DNA from: Oscheius tipulae
Taxonomy: Eukaryota > Nematoda > Chromadorea > Rhabditida > Rhabditidae
Direction of reading: 5' to 3'
Length of the DNA: 64,000 bases
Assembly: GCA_037178975.1 (NCBI GenBank)
Contig: JASJZH010000006.1
Location: 5,642,001-5,706,000, forward strand
Both the position numbers and the translations under genes were made by a program. The notes under the pieces were generated by a model. It saw nothing but the letters and a program-made list of their open reading frames with translations, had not been told where the DNA came from and ran no database searches. This document shows positions 50,101-62,100 of the stretch, piece after piece. The stretch's first letter is position 1. The number at the start of each line of letters is the position of its first letter.

Positions 50101-53052
50101 AGGGACGCCAACACAAGACAAAACTGTCTCAACGGAGCCAAGCAAGTCTTCCAGTTTGATCAAGAAGCAGATGAGACCATCAACTGGCTTCAAGAAAAGG
50201 AGGTCCTGGGTGTTGCAATGGAGCAGGAAGATCTTTCTCAAGCTGATCTCAACATGATCAAGGCCCAAATGCAGAAGCAGGATGAGTTTTTCCACGGCTT
50301 GAAGGCTGTTGAGAAGCAGGTCGGTTTTCACATGTCATAGGTAATCTGAAATTCTCAGGTCAACGAGCTCTGTCGCGATGCCGAACGTCTATGGACTCAG
50401 TACCCGAACACCAAGGAACATCTCTCCGTGCGTACTCTTGACATGCAGGAACAGCTGAAAGACATCCTAAATGGAGCTCAACGCCACTATGAAAAGCTTC
50501 AGCATATGGAGAACCTCCAGTCCTATTACCAGGTTCGAGTTATTCCAATTCTTTTTAAAGAAGATTTAGGAGCATCGCGAGCTGATGCAGTGGATGAACC
50601 GCTTGAGGGCTACCATCACTTCCGAGCAGCTTCCTCGTGATGTATCTGGCTGTGAGGCACTGTCTCGTCGCCACGAAGAGTACCATCAGGAGATGCAAGG
50701 TCGTCGTGGTCATATCGATACCTTCATTCACAAAGGAAGGAACATGATCGGCAAAGGACACATCCTGTCTGAACAAATCAACGACAAAATCACTAGCTTG
50801 GCCATCTCTTGGGATTCCCTTGATGATATCTGGAAACGACGACAGGAATTGTACAACGACAACCTCGACTGCAAGAGGTGGCTGGAGAATGCAGCTGTAA
50901 TGGAAAGATGGCTCATTGAGAGAGAAGGACTGCTTCGTCAGTTAATTTTCATTGTATTTTCTAATCAATGATTTTCAGGCGACGACTGGCACAATGTGGA
51001 CAGTGTTGACATAGCTGAAGGTCAAATCCGCGAATTCGATGACTTCCTCGTCACTCTTGATGCTCAAGGAGATCGCTGCGAGCTCGTCAAGCGAATCACT
51101 CTCATCGAGCAGAAGTTCCGTGATCTGCAAGGACGTGAGGGTACTCGCGGTGGAGTTGGCTCTGGTGCTGCTCCAGTGGAGCCTGCTCAGAGACGTCGTG
51201 AAACCATTAAGGTTAACACCGGAGACATTCTGGCAAACCGCAGACAGGAGCGTGAAAGGAGAAAGACTCAGGAGATCTCGCTTATGAGACCCAGTGCAAG
51301 CGAAGATGCTATCAGCCATACTCTTCCACGGAAAGAACGTGCCAAGACAGCCGTTATCAGTGAGTTAACTTGTATACGTGGGAAACAACAAGTTTAGACC
51401 AACCAGGAGAAGTACCAATTGGAATGGGCGCTTCGGTTTCCAGCATGGTTAACCAAGACGTCAAGACTGTCTCAGCAACGCCCGTCTTCACACCTCGTCG
51501 CAACTCAAGTCAATCCGCCAATAGAGGATTTGAAACAACCGATATCGACATGCAAGGATTCTTCGACAGAAAGCACGATGTTCAGAACAAGAAGAAGGCA
51601 ACTCTCCGATCTTGGAAGCGTTACTACGGAATCCTTTGTGGACAGCTCCTCTGCTTCTTCAAGGACGAAGCACATTTCCGATCGAACCACACCAGCATTC
51701 CTCCAGTCAACATCTACCACGCTGTTTGCGAGCCTTTTCCCGAATGCAAACGCAAACATGCTTTCAGGTAACTGAAAAGTCTAAAAGTTTTAATTTACCA
51801 CGTTCAGGCTTGCCTGGAAGGATCATCCCCACTCCGAGCACTATGACAATCAGTTTTTCTTCTCCTGTGACGATGAACGGCAGATGCTCGAATGGGTTGC
51901 CAAGATTCGCTTCCATGCTGGTCTCCCTCCTTCAAGCCAACTTAGCTCTTACTCAGGCAATACATATCGTAAGTTTCATTCGTCATTCAGTTTGCATGGC
52001 ACTGTTGGGTTTGGGTTCCTAAGTTGTGTGTTCAGATGAACATGGTCAAGTTCCTCCAGTCCCTTCCAGGAGATCTCGAGATGATACTTATACCAGCAGT
52101 GATGGCAGCGAGCACTACAGCAGGAGTATGTTTCAGTTTGATTTGGGTTTTTTTAGTTTGAAGTGGGTTCTCTGGGCAACTGTCTCATTTCAGACGATTA
52201 TAATTCCTTGCCGCGTAGATCCACTCAAGTAGTGGAATCCACACGTGGCTGCGCTACACTGCCACGCGGTTCAACTTTCCGTCCGACGCATTATCCTTCT
52301 TCCGCTCCGCTGAGCGTCAGCGGATCCGTCACATCATTAGGCTCTCAGCACTTGCCTATTTTGTTTGATACTCCCCGAAGGACGTCACTTCAACGTCGCT
52401 TGAGTAGACGACAATCCGTTTATGCCGAAAGCATCTACAACGGCGTGGAAGAAGAGGAGAACAAGGAAGAGGGTGTGTCAACACGTGCCAATAACCCTCA
52501 ATATGGATCAAAATTGTCAATGGCATCACCCAATACAACACAAATAATTGTCGGCATGGACCTCTAATCGGGCGTCTAAATCAAAAAGAGTGTACCCACT
52601 CGCACTAAAAACACATGTTGTCAAGTCTAACTAAATCATTTCCAAGAATCACTACGATTGTTTTTCAGGAGCTGATTCGAGTTTGTCAACATCTACTGCA
52701 GCCTCTGTTGTTCAAAGACCTACGAACGGACAAATGGTAAACCTGCCGTTCGCGTGATTTCTAATGTTGTTCTTGAAGGAAACGCTGTACCATACCGAAC
52801 ACCAGACCGTGAAATACGAATCCCGCAGAGACTCTCATCATGCTGAAGGATCTGAATTCATCTCGTGGGTGGAAAACAATCAACCCGGAAGAAGTCCCCA
52901 GCAAGCTCAAAATGTCTCCCATGAGGACACTGATTCAATTAAAAGTGGAAGTAAGCCTTGTTTTTAATCATCCGGAATGTTCGATTTCAGAGAAATCAAG
53001 CGGTGTCTTCTCAATCTTCAGGCGAGGCTCAAAAGCTAGTAGTAATAAGTAG
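38156..53052 (+). CDS. sma-1: Beta-heavy spectrin
   Basis: This encodes the giant spectrin of the apical membrane skeleton, which with alpha-spectrin shapes epithelial cells during embryonic elongation. I estimate roughly 4,000 residues, as in C. elegans SMA-1. In order: a variable N-terminus; two calponin-homology actin-binding domains (39277 to about 40310; [37 protein letters not shown], then [15 protein letters not shown]); about thirty spectrin repeats (about 40360-51250); an SH3 domain inserted early (about 42150-42310: [39 protein letters not shown]), which is the mark of the heavy isoform; and a PH domain (51540-51940; [19 protein letters not shown]). The tail ends [15 protein letters not shown] at 53052. 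About thirty introns, mostly 38-48 bases. There are two possible first exons and two possible last exons. Confidence 0.95.
38620..38766 (+). CDS. sma-1: sma-1 alternative first exon
   Basis: An ATG at 38620 opens 49 codons ([14 protein letters not shown], then [24 protein letters not shown]) ending at a GTAAG donor in phase 0. The next exon at 38820 ([11 protein letters not shown]) also accepts phase 0 from the exon pair 38156-38222 plus 38348-38448 (ending MPRYEVQ). Reading into this exon from the upstream pair gives a stop at once, so the two N-termini are mutually exclusive. I infer an internal promoter in the intron. Confidence 0.65.
42150..42310 (+). other. sma-1: SH3 domain of beta-heavy spectrin
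   Basis: The conserved SH3 blocks are ALYxY-like ([13 protein letters not shown]), the WW pair ([11 protein letters not shown]) and the VPSNY end (EGYVPSNYC). They interrupt a spectrin repeat, as in Drosophila karst and C. elegans SMA-1. Confidence 0.85.
51540..51940 (+). other. sma-1: PH domain of beta-heavy spectrin
   Basis: The sequence [19 protein letters not shown], then [27 protein letters not shown] and the closing helix [17 protein letters not shown] fit a C-terminal pleckstrin-homology domain that binds phosphoinositides. One intron (about 51769-51807) splits it. Confidence 0.8.
52469..52567 (+). CDS. sma-1: sma-1 alternative C-terminal end
   Basis: If the donor G|GTGTGT at 52472 is not used, the frame continues through [19 protein letters not shown] and stops after IIVGMDL at 52567. 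If it is used, the exon at about 52671 continues in frame ([18 protein letters not shown]) to the stop at 53050-53052. Both reading frames are coherent, so two C-termini are likely. Confidence 0.5.
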   Translation, partial: EGVSTRANNPQYGSKLSMASPNTTQIIVGMDL

Positions 53053-53648
53053 TAGATGCTCTAGAAACTCTTCAATTGTTTTATAGCATCATTCCTTCTC
53101 TAATATAAAAAATATTTATCCACAACGAGATATCACGAAACAAATATCATCCCAGAGACATAGAAAGGATGTTGCAAGATGCCCGACCTTGCTTCAGCCC
53201 TTGAAATGTTTCATCCTTTCACTTTTCGCCCCCGAGTTTTGTTGTGTCTTATGTCCTCCATACTGGTAAATAAATTTTATTATTTGACTCGGCTATCCAT
53301 CAGTCTAAAAACAATCGACACAAAGGATGAGCTACATTATGTGCTACAACGAGAAATCAGTAGGCACGGTACTAAAGATAGACGGATTGCAGTAGAAGTG
53401 TAGATGTACAGATTGAAGAGTGAAAGAGAGTAAAGAGATACTAGTGGTCCAAGCAGTGACGATTTAGAAGCCGAAGTTGATTTCGTCCTTGATCTAGAGA
53501 GTGAGTTAGTGTACATATTGGCACTAAAGAAGGGGTGACACAGGGGAGAGCCAAACAGTGGGAGAGGATAAATTAAAGAAAACAGCAAACACGGAAATGA
53601 GACATCATGCGTTGACATGCAAGGATTGTGGTAAAACATAGGAGAAGC
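53053..53648. other. Intergenic region between convergent genes
   Basis: This holds the 3' UTRs of sma-1 (+) and the acyl-CoA synthetase gene (-). The small ORFs here (53179-53403 plus, 53337-53639 minus) are not convincing. Confidence 0.5.
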
Positions 53649-56413
53649 CTATAACTCGGCGAAGTGGCTGACGACCTGTTGGAGTCCGAGCTCGATCTTC
53701 GACTGCTCCCTGATCTCGAACTTCTTCACTTTGCCAGTGACGGTCAGTGGGAATTCGTGTTCTTTCTTGAACAGGATGTAGCGAGGAATCTTGAAGTGGG
53801 CAATCTGGAAAATTGATTTGTTCCGAGATTGTTTGTATGCTGTACCTTTCCCTTGCACCATTCTTTGATCTGTTCTTCTGTCAGCTTGCCTTCAGCCGAT
53901 TCGTGAAGACGCACCCAAGCACAGACAACTTCTCCGTATCGCTCATCGGGGACTCCTACGATCTAAAATGAGGATAGGAACACAAGTGAGAATATATTAC
54001 ATGAGCATCCTCGATCTTGGGATGTTTGAAGAGGAACTGTTCAACCTCAGTGGGGTAGATGTTCTCTCCCCCACGGACGATCATGTCCTTGGAGCGTCCG
54101 ACAATGCTGATCGTGCCGTTTTCGTGCATCACAGCAATGTCTCCAGTGTGATACCATCGGTCTTCGGTGATTTCCTTCTTGGTTTGCTCCTCTGCTCCCC
54201 AATAACATCTCATGACGGAGTAGCCTCGGACGATGACCTCTCCCTTCTCTCCACGTGGTACGATACGTCCTCGTTTGTCGATGATTGCTGCCTAATCAGT
54301 CATATTGTATCAAAACAGAAGAATACCAACCTCGAGGTGATCCATAATGTGACCTACACTTTTGATCCTCTGCTCTGGAGGATCCTCGCGAATGGACATG
54401 AAGGACACTGGAGAAGTTTCAGTCGTTCCATAGCAGACCTAGCATTCTCGCAAATAAAAATGTCGAAAACACTGTCTCACCTGCATATCTACCATGTGCA
54501 TCTCGTTGACTAACCTCCTGCACAGGGTAATAGGGCAAGGGGCGCCGGCAATGAACCCTGAGCGAATGCTGTCGTAGTTGAAGTTGTGGTATTCTGGATG
54601 GTTCAGCATGTCAATGAACATTGTCGGGGTTCCGTAGAGGGCAGTGCATCTAAAACAGTGCTTTCTTAGTTAAGTTGAAAACCTACTTTTCTTCGTCGAC
54701 AGCCTGAAGGGCAGCGAGCGCTTCAAAGGAAGGAGCAGGAAAGACACAGGTTTGGAGATGAGTCAAGGCGGAAAGAACTCCCATCACACAACCGAAGCAA
54801 TGGTAGAGAGGGTTGGGTATACAGATGACGGTACGGCGTTCGTTGTAGCCAGCCCTGATTCCGATGAAATAGGCATTGTTGAGAACGTTGTGATGAGTAA
54901 GAGTGGCTCCCTTTGGTTGACCTGTTGTTCCCTTTAAAATTAGCTATTCCATTCATTTCAGAGGACCTACGCTAGTGTACTGGATGTTAATGGGATCATC
55001 CGGCTGGATCTCTCTTTCAATTTGAGCCAACTTCAGTCGATCGTCCTCGGTACCCATTCGAATAACATCGGTGAATTTCCAGGCACCACTGAAATATATG
55101 AACTGTGAACATTGTTGGCATATGACTCACGGGAAGGCCCTGTCCTCCGTGTCGAAGATGATGAGGTGACGGAAGTTCGGGAAAGCGGTACTACAGACAT
55201 CACTCCGCCCTGCAGGCTTGGCCGAAATTTCAGGGATGACATCCACGACACTCTGGTAGTAGTTGGACTTCTTGAACCGTGGAGGAGCGATGAGAGCCTT
55301 GATGCCGACCTTGGTCAGGGCGAACTTCAACTCTTCTGATTGGTAAGATGGGTTGATATTGACCTGACAGTTGTTATTACGCTGACTGCAAAAACATGAA
55401 CTTACCAGAACCATTCCGGCGAGTGCTGTGGCAAACTGCGCGGTAACCCATTCGTACGTGTTGGGACCCCAGATTCCGACGCGGTCACCACGTTGAATTC
55501 CAAGATGGAGCAGTCCAAAGGCGAGCTTTTCAGCATCCTTGAGAAGCTGTTGGTATGACTTGCGGACGCCATCTCTCTTGAAAATGACAAACTCTCGATC
55601 GGGAACCTGAAAGGGAGAATCGAGAACACTGTGACTCAAACGTACCTGGTCAACTGCGTGACGGAGACGCTCTCCGACGGTTTCAAAAAGGAGCTTGGTG
55701 GTGGAGGCGCCATGGATGTAACTCTTTCGACTGGGCCGAGCCATGGCCGATTGAGTGGCGTTTTCGAGACTGAGGTCGTCTGAAACGAACATTTCTGGTT
55801 ACTAGACAAAGTTCGAGGGAAACGGTTCTTGAGTTGTCGATGTGTGACCTCGTCCAAGAAGATTTTAGCGAGCGATAGTCGCGACGTTCACATGTTTCAC
55901 ATGAGCAAAAACAGTACAAATTCAGCGAAGTCAAGCGTCGCAAAATCGGTTAGGTTATTTGTTGCTGTTGTTCAGAGGGTTTTCCACAACATGCGCGACA
56001 ATTCGGCATGCCCACGCCTTAATATGACACCCCATTTGACGTGTAATTAGTAGCTAACATACGCGTTTTCTCGGAAAAGATTTCGGATATGAGAGAGGCT
56101 CATCGTTATAGGAAAGGGATACCTGTAGCTGAAACATGACTTAGCTGAACAGTACTAAAACGCGCGAAGGCGCGATCCAATTGCTGACGAAGTTTTGAAT
56201 ACAGTTTTGCTGAGGTTTGTCAGCGTGGGTAGGAAACAAATGGGATGAGCTGCGCTTCACCGACGGACCGCAACTAATTGCACTCAGGCACTGCGAATTT
56301 TAGGATCCCGTGAAACATGTCGAGATTTATCCCAAACTCTAATTACAATTCGAGTATGGATAAATGTTATTTGTCACGGAGCCCATACGAGAGAAAAACT
56401 TACCGAGAAGCAT
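53649..56413 (-). CDS. Acyl-CoA synthetase, ACSF2 type
   Basis: This ANL-superfamily enzyme activates a fatty acid with ATP and CoA, probably in mitochondria as ACSF2 does. The motifs are in order: [14 protein letters not shown], the phosphate loop [76 protein letters not shown] and the catalytic-lysine end [16 protein letters not shown]. The C-terminus is VVSHFAEL. About 590 residues. The first coding exon may be the 10 bases at 56404-56413 (ATGCTTCTC plus G, donor GTAAGT) joined to the acceptor TTTCAG near 55780; otherwise translation could start at the internal Met of [13 protein letters not shown]. elegans has several ACSF2-type acs genes (acs-1 and acs-2 among them) and I cannot choose. 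Confidence 0.9.
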
Positions 56414-57846
56414 GTTCACTGTGAAGTGAAGAATCAAGAGATTCGGACTACCCTGAAAATAGACTTTGAGCAAAAATGTATTATGAGAATGAGACAAAAA
56501 TGACTGTCAGAGCGAAAAACGGCCCTGTGGGCGTGTTTCGTAACGGATGGATGAATGTTTATGTAACATAACAAGATTCTTTACGCCCTTGTGTACACTA
56601 GCGGTGTTAGGGATACTAAGGATTTAAAAGAATCAAAAGTGGCCCACAATCGATGGACGGATATGATCGGCGCGGGAACGAAAGGAGAAAGTGCAGCCCC
56701 TCCCCCACGCCTGTCTTTCTTAGGTGAGGCATCCTGGGTGGCACGGTTTTTTTCCAAAATTTATATTGATGTAATCGACATGACCTGGTACAACGCTGAA
56801 GACCTTCTTTGGCAACTTTAATATACAGGGGTAGTCAATACAAACTACTTCAACTGTGATTGTTTTTTTTCCGGCGATATAGTGTCAACGACAAGCTGCG
56901 TCGTGACTGAACTGTGATGAATTGGAACCATTTATAAGGTCTGCGGTAGTTCTAGAACGCTCCTCATCAAGCAATAGAGCGACTTCCTTGTTAAGGCTTG
57001 CCAATAACAAATCTACCGAAGTTACGGTTCGTGATCACACGTGGGGTATTGCCTAGTGCGCAATTTTCCCCGCATTCCTTCGCTCATGCTATCATGGAAA
57101 TTTGTAAGGTTTTGGTTAGAAAGGAAGGAAAAAAAACAAACCTAGGTGTCTATTGTGTATGTCCCTGTTTCCCATATATAGCTCTTGGTTGCACTCTGCA
57201 CCATGTTTTATGCGACAGATTGGCGCAATTTTTTTCTGAAGGAGACAATGCGAGAGAGTGCAGTGGTGTGCACGAAATGATAGAAAAGAGGATACTACGG
57301 AGCAAATTTCCGGTTCCTCAATAAACAGCTCGTAAAGTGAATTGTTTTGGAAGTAGAAAGAACTCGAGTTGAAAAAGTAAATCAGGGAGAGGAAGAGAAA
57401 TGTCTATGCGCCAAAATGTGGGCCGACGAGATGATTATCCTGTAGCGTACATCTTGATTTCAAGAACCTTCGCAGTGATTCAAAAGTGTAAGAATTTAAA
57501 AATAAGTACAAGTGGGCCGGATCGTCTACCTACGTGAATAACACAGTGGTGTGATGATTGCCTTAATGGCGACACCTCCTCAGAGAGACTATCTTTCTGC
57601 TGAAATCACTGCCGATAAAAGCACTGATTTGCGGAAAAAGCTGTATCAGCTGAACGTCCTGGGGCTTCAGTTGATTCGACTGATCTTTCTCTCTTCCGAT
57701 GGTTTCCAGAAAAAGACGCATCGTCTTTCAAATTGCAAGGGATCGCCATCGATGCTGTGAGCAATTTCGCTAATTGAGACAAAAAGTTATCCCCGCAAAA
57801 ATAGAGTGGAATCACTCTTTGGATAGGCGTATCGCCCTTGGAGTGA

Positions 57847-58065
57847 TTAGTGTAGGGGGAAGATGTCGAGATCGGATGGGGGCGAGGTCAGAGCGAAGGA
57901 ACTATCTGTACTGTCGAGAGTGAAGTTAGGTTCCGTCGGCTGTGTGGGAGAAGTAAACGGTGTCTTCAAGCTTGTTCTATATTTTTGTAGGGCGGAATCA
58001 GAAATTAAAATCTTTCCACTGTTGTTACGTTTTCTGTGACGGAGGTGCGAACCCAGACACAACAT
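57847..58065 (-). CDS. Possible small or terminal-exon ORF
   Basis: The ORF of 72 codons begins MLCLGSHLRHRKRNNSGKIL and ends SDLDIFPLH. Its second half is low in hydrophobic residues and rich in Ser, Thr and Pro. A CACAG acceptor-like site sits before the RKRNN part, so it could be the last exon of a gene lying to the right. I do not recognise it. Confidence 0.22.
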   Translation of the reverse strand: MLCLGSHLRHRKRNNSGKILISDSALQKYRTSLKTPFTSPTQPTEPNFTLDSTDSSFALTSPPSDLDIFPLH

Positions 58066-58185
58066 TCATTTTCATTTGAGAAGGACATTTTCAGATGGGT
58101 GACATAAGTTTTTCCTGCAATGAATGATTCTTATACGCAAACATGCTTGATTTTTGAGCAAAGCAAGGTTTACTTTTTGCCACCC

Positions 58186-58267
58186 AAAAAGCGGCCAGGA
58201 TCAAGTCGCCAGATCAGACGGTTATTAAAAAGCGGCCAGGACCAAGGCGCCAGGTCAGACGGTTAAT
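58186..58267. repeat. Two-copy tandem repeat, 41-base period
   Basis: AAAAAGCGGCCAGGAYCAAG begins each copy (58186-58226 and 58227-58267), and both end TCAGACGGTTA plus T-rich bases. About four positions differ, so the duplication is not brand new. The GC-rich unit stands out from the AT-rich surroundings. Confidence 0.75.
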
Positions 58268-58392
58268 TCTTTCCAAAATTCTAGTTAATTGATGGCAGAG
58301 CACAGCAAACCAGCCTGTCTTCAGTCTTATTTATTTCGATTTTATTGAAATATTGCAAACATTTTTATGTAGGCTAGCAGAGAATGATAGCA

Positions 58393-59046
58393 TCAGTCCA
58401 CCTCTTTTGCCTGGAAGTGTTGTTCTTCCACGACCTGCGAGACTGTCTTATCAGTAAGGGGTCTTCCGAGATTGAATTGTTCGATGTCCTCATAAATGAA
58501 GTTTCTTAAAATGACTAGAATAGTTTGAAGAATAGGGAATGAATATACAATGGAATGGCACAAAAAAGACATGGAAGTAAACTACCAGATCTTGTAGCTC
58601 TATTTCCAAGAATTTGAAAATTTTAATGACTTTAGTTCTAATTTAAATTTGAATCTTAATTTCTAAAGCTACGGTCGCTTTATTTTCCTCGTATGCGCTC
58701 AATAAATTGTCTACATTTGGAGCTTGTGAAAATCTTTCTCAAACGAATGACAGCTGTTACCCAAACACCTGCTAGCGTTCATTTTCCGTAGTCGTTGATA
58801 GCCTTATCGACACAGATTTTTGTTTCAGCAGAAATCAGAGAATCCTTTTCGGACAAGGGATGTGGCATCCTAGCCCTCGGGACTCAATGGAAAGCTGACT
58901 TTAATCATAGGTGATGTGCAGATTGCTCAGTCCACAGCCCTTTGTCGGCATCGATCTCTGAAGTGAGTGGTCAGCATCGGAAGCCAAGTAGCGGTCATTA
59001 CGGGCCGTGAGCGCCTGGGACACGTTGCTCAGCAGCGGCCAGCTGC
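58393..59046 (-). CDS. Unrecognised coding-like exons, minus strand
   Basis: Four stretches read like protein but I cannot splice them with confidence. From the 5' side: 58901-59046, behind a TTCAG acceptor (GSWPLLSNVSQALTARNDRY, then LQRSMPTKGCGLSNLHITYD, stop); 58779-58868, an ATG ORF of 29 codons (MPHPLSEKDSLISAETKICV, DKAINDYGK, stop); about 58650-58703 behind a GTAG acceptor (NLLSAYEENKATVALEIK); and 58393-58504 behind a TTTTAAG acceptor (NFIYEDIEQFNLGRPLTD, KTVSQVVEEQHFQAKEVD, stop at 58393-58395). The last is the most convincing and is probably a true terminal exon. They may be one gene or two. The whole lies divergent from the mucin-like gene, 115 bases away. Confidence 0.35.
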
Positions 59047-59160
59047 CTGAACATTAGTCTACACGCATCTAATCTGAAGCTCATACCAATTTAGCCGTTT
59101 GAGTCGCGTTCACACGTTGAGCTATAATTAACTGACCTTTTTATTTTAGGCCTAGCCTTC

Positions 59161-62100
59161 ATGAGGCTCCTATTTATTGGAATATGGATCATCTCCGGAT
59201 CACTAGCTGGTAGACGATGGAGAAGACAGGCCCTGCCCTCACAACATGTTCAAGTAAGATATTGCCCAGTGTTTTCTACTTTTAGGTGTCTTCTCTTGAC
59301 TCGAATGTGCTTTACAATGACGAAATTTATGTAGAATCCACCGAAAACAGGATAGATTTGAAAGAAAGGTAAACGGTTCTGTGGTTCTCATTCACTTCAC
59401 TTCCAGAACTTTGAACGGTTCAATTTGGTCTGATCACTCTTTGCTCAACTTTGATTCACTCGACACTTTTGCCAATGTTACTGCTGACAATGCAGAATCG
59501 TACTTTACTCTGGCTGACCGCGCCAATTTGCATGGCCAAGGGATTAGATCAAATGTTAGACTTCCATTATCCCTCTCAGAGAACTCTATTCAGCTGTATC
59601 TCCGTACAAATCGAACCCAAAATGGAAATTCCGCCATGTCACACTCGCTTTCCGGCTCCGCCAATTTCTCAATCGAAGACGAGGCGTTACGAGTGCAGGT
59701 GATTGCGTGCTGCATAACACTTTGTCTTCATCCGACTGGTCTATTCGAATTTAAAGTAACGATTAATTTCAGGCAGTAAATGGACGCAAGATTGGTGTAG
59801 AAACCGAAACTTGGCAGCGGCAAGTGGAACTGAAGATGACTCTAAACGTTGAAACTACCGTGAACAATGACAGAGAGCTGAAACTCGAAGGTCTTTTTCC
59901 TATTTATGTATTATAAATAGCCTTTTTTAGCCTTGAGCAGTATCTACCACGTCCTGGCTACATACTCTGGTAGCACCATGTTTATCAGCTTTGCGAACAA
60001 GATCATGCGATTGGGTAACGATTACCGAAATGTGGAAATATTTACTGATAAGTTCAACGTGACGGTGTTCACCCGAGACGCGCCATACGATGTGAGTACA
60101 GTTTGTTTTTTGCTTGAGATGGAAGGTCCAGATAACTCTTACACAGGAAGAGGTAATAATCAATCTTCCGACACAAAGAACGAGAGTCTGTGTGACATTG
60201 GACGGAGTGAGTGTCAAGTCGAATCAAGTAGCCAAGTAAGAAGGTGTCGCAAGTTTTTAAATTTTGTTCATAGAACCCATGTGGATCGAAACAAAGGTAA
60301 TTTGACAATTGGAGGGAAAACCATTGATTCCGATGGAGCAACGGTTGGTTACTTGGAAAGTTGAAGAAAGCATCGCTTTTAGTTGGTGGCTGGCACAACC
60401 TCCCTGAACCTCACAAACGCTGGACAAATTGCTGCGGATCTGACAAACTCCCGCTTCATAATCGACAACAACATTCAAAAGGTAGATTCATTTTGTGCAA
60501 GTATCATGTTTTTCCAGGTTGGATTAGTTTCCTCACATCAAATGATGGAAATCGATCAAGGTTTTCCGAAAATCACTGTAGATCCTGGAGAGTCTTGTGT
60601 AGAAATCGTAGCTAATCGTGGTCTTCCACAATTCGCTGACATTATCCCACCGTTCAAGTGGCCGCAGGACAAATTCAAAATTATCGGGCCTTTCGAAGGT
60701 AGAAAGGTTTTTGACTTCAGTCATCACGTTTTAGGGAATATTGAAAAGGAATACGAGTTCTACAACAAACCATCTTGCTGCTCTGCTGGAGGCACAACAA
60801 GGGGAACATTGCCAGAAACGAACACAGGTCAATCAGAGTGGAGTGAATGGGGCAACAATGGCAACAACGGAGGATCACTTCTTGAATCAGGGCCTGATGG
60901 GTTAGGAGGTACCATACTTTACACAAGTACAAGAACAAGAGAGCCAGGTGAGTGTTTTTTGTGTCCATAATGCTTGGTAGGTTTCAAATGAAAGTATGCA
61001 CCCGTTTTTGCTTCATGTTAAGAAAAATTTTCAGCCACGGTAACACCGGTGTTTGGGCGCTGGCCGAACTTGAATTCAGTCGATGACCCTGTAACCAGAA
61101 AAGAGTGGCCAGAGAGCTTTGTCACACGTACAACATCTGGTAACTGGGAGAATCAGATTGGATGCAACTGCCGGTCTACTCCCGGACAAGGAGGTTCAAC
61201 AACAACGTTTTCTCTATCGACAAGCGAGGTTGAAACTGGTACAATATCCAGTGAAGCTGTTTCATCTTTATCAGCAATGCCAACAGAAGTAGAAACTGTG
61301 GAATCTTCCCCAACGACAGCCTCAACTCTTCCTCAAACCGTTGAAGTGACGGAATTTCTTGTTACAACTACAGTAGAGGCGATCACCAACGTACAAACAG
61401 GATCTGTAAACCAAACACCCGAAACTGTTTCAACAGAAAAAGGCACTGATGCCACAACTACGCCACGACAAATAGAAATTTTCCCAACACCTGAAGAAAT
61501 ACCGATTACTACCGAAATGATCCCAACGCCAAATGCTTTTCCGACTTTGACAGCGAACTTTAGTGAAAACGAAGGTTGGTCAATCCTATTTATAAATTGT
61601 ATTCAAAATTAGGGCAAGTCCAAGATACTACCCCGGAAGACTTTTTGATTGCTCAGTATGCTTCCACTTGTAAGTTTCACTATCGACTTTCATGGGTTTG
61701 TTTCAGTGTTCCCTTTTCCGGAGGCCATTCCTTTCAACACTACCATTAGTTCAATTGAAGTAAGTAATAATCAGCAACCTGATGGTTTTCCACCGCCATA
61801 TAATCTTGGTCCTCAGACGCAAAGCACTACAGAGGGTATGAAAACGTTACTATAGCGATAACAAGAATTTAGGGCTTGAATGGTCAGGCGGGGCTTCCGA
61901 TTTGGACACAACTACAGATCCAGCAGATGGCTTTCCAGTTCCCCTTGCAAACAATTCAGCTTTTATGTGAGTTTTAAATTCAGTCACTTTCAAGTGCACA
62001 TTTTTAGGAAAAGATCACCGTTAGTGTTGACTCTTCGTCTTCCCGACAACGTTGTTGGAAGATCGATTAACATTACCGATACAATACGGGAGGGACTTCG

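Larger units (their letters stand above)
56414..58392. other. Mostly unassigned intergenic region
   Basis: No gene is firmly supported. Two pieces could be coding: a minus-strand ORF 57847-58065 that is Ser/Thr/Pro-rich near its end (SLKTPFTSPTQPTEPNFTLD), and a minus-strand piece around 57606-57750 (NHRKRERSVESTEAPGRSA). They are not joined by convincing splice sites. A two-copy 41-base tandem repeat lies at 58186-58267. Confidence 0.4.
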
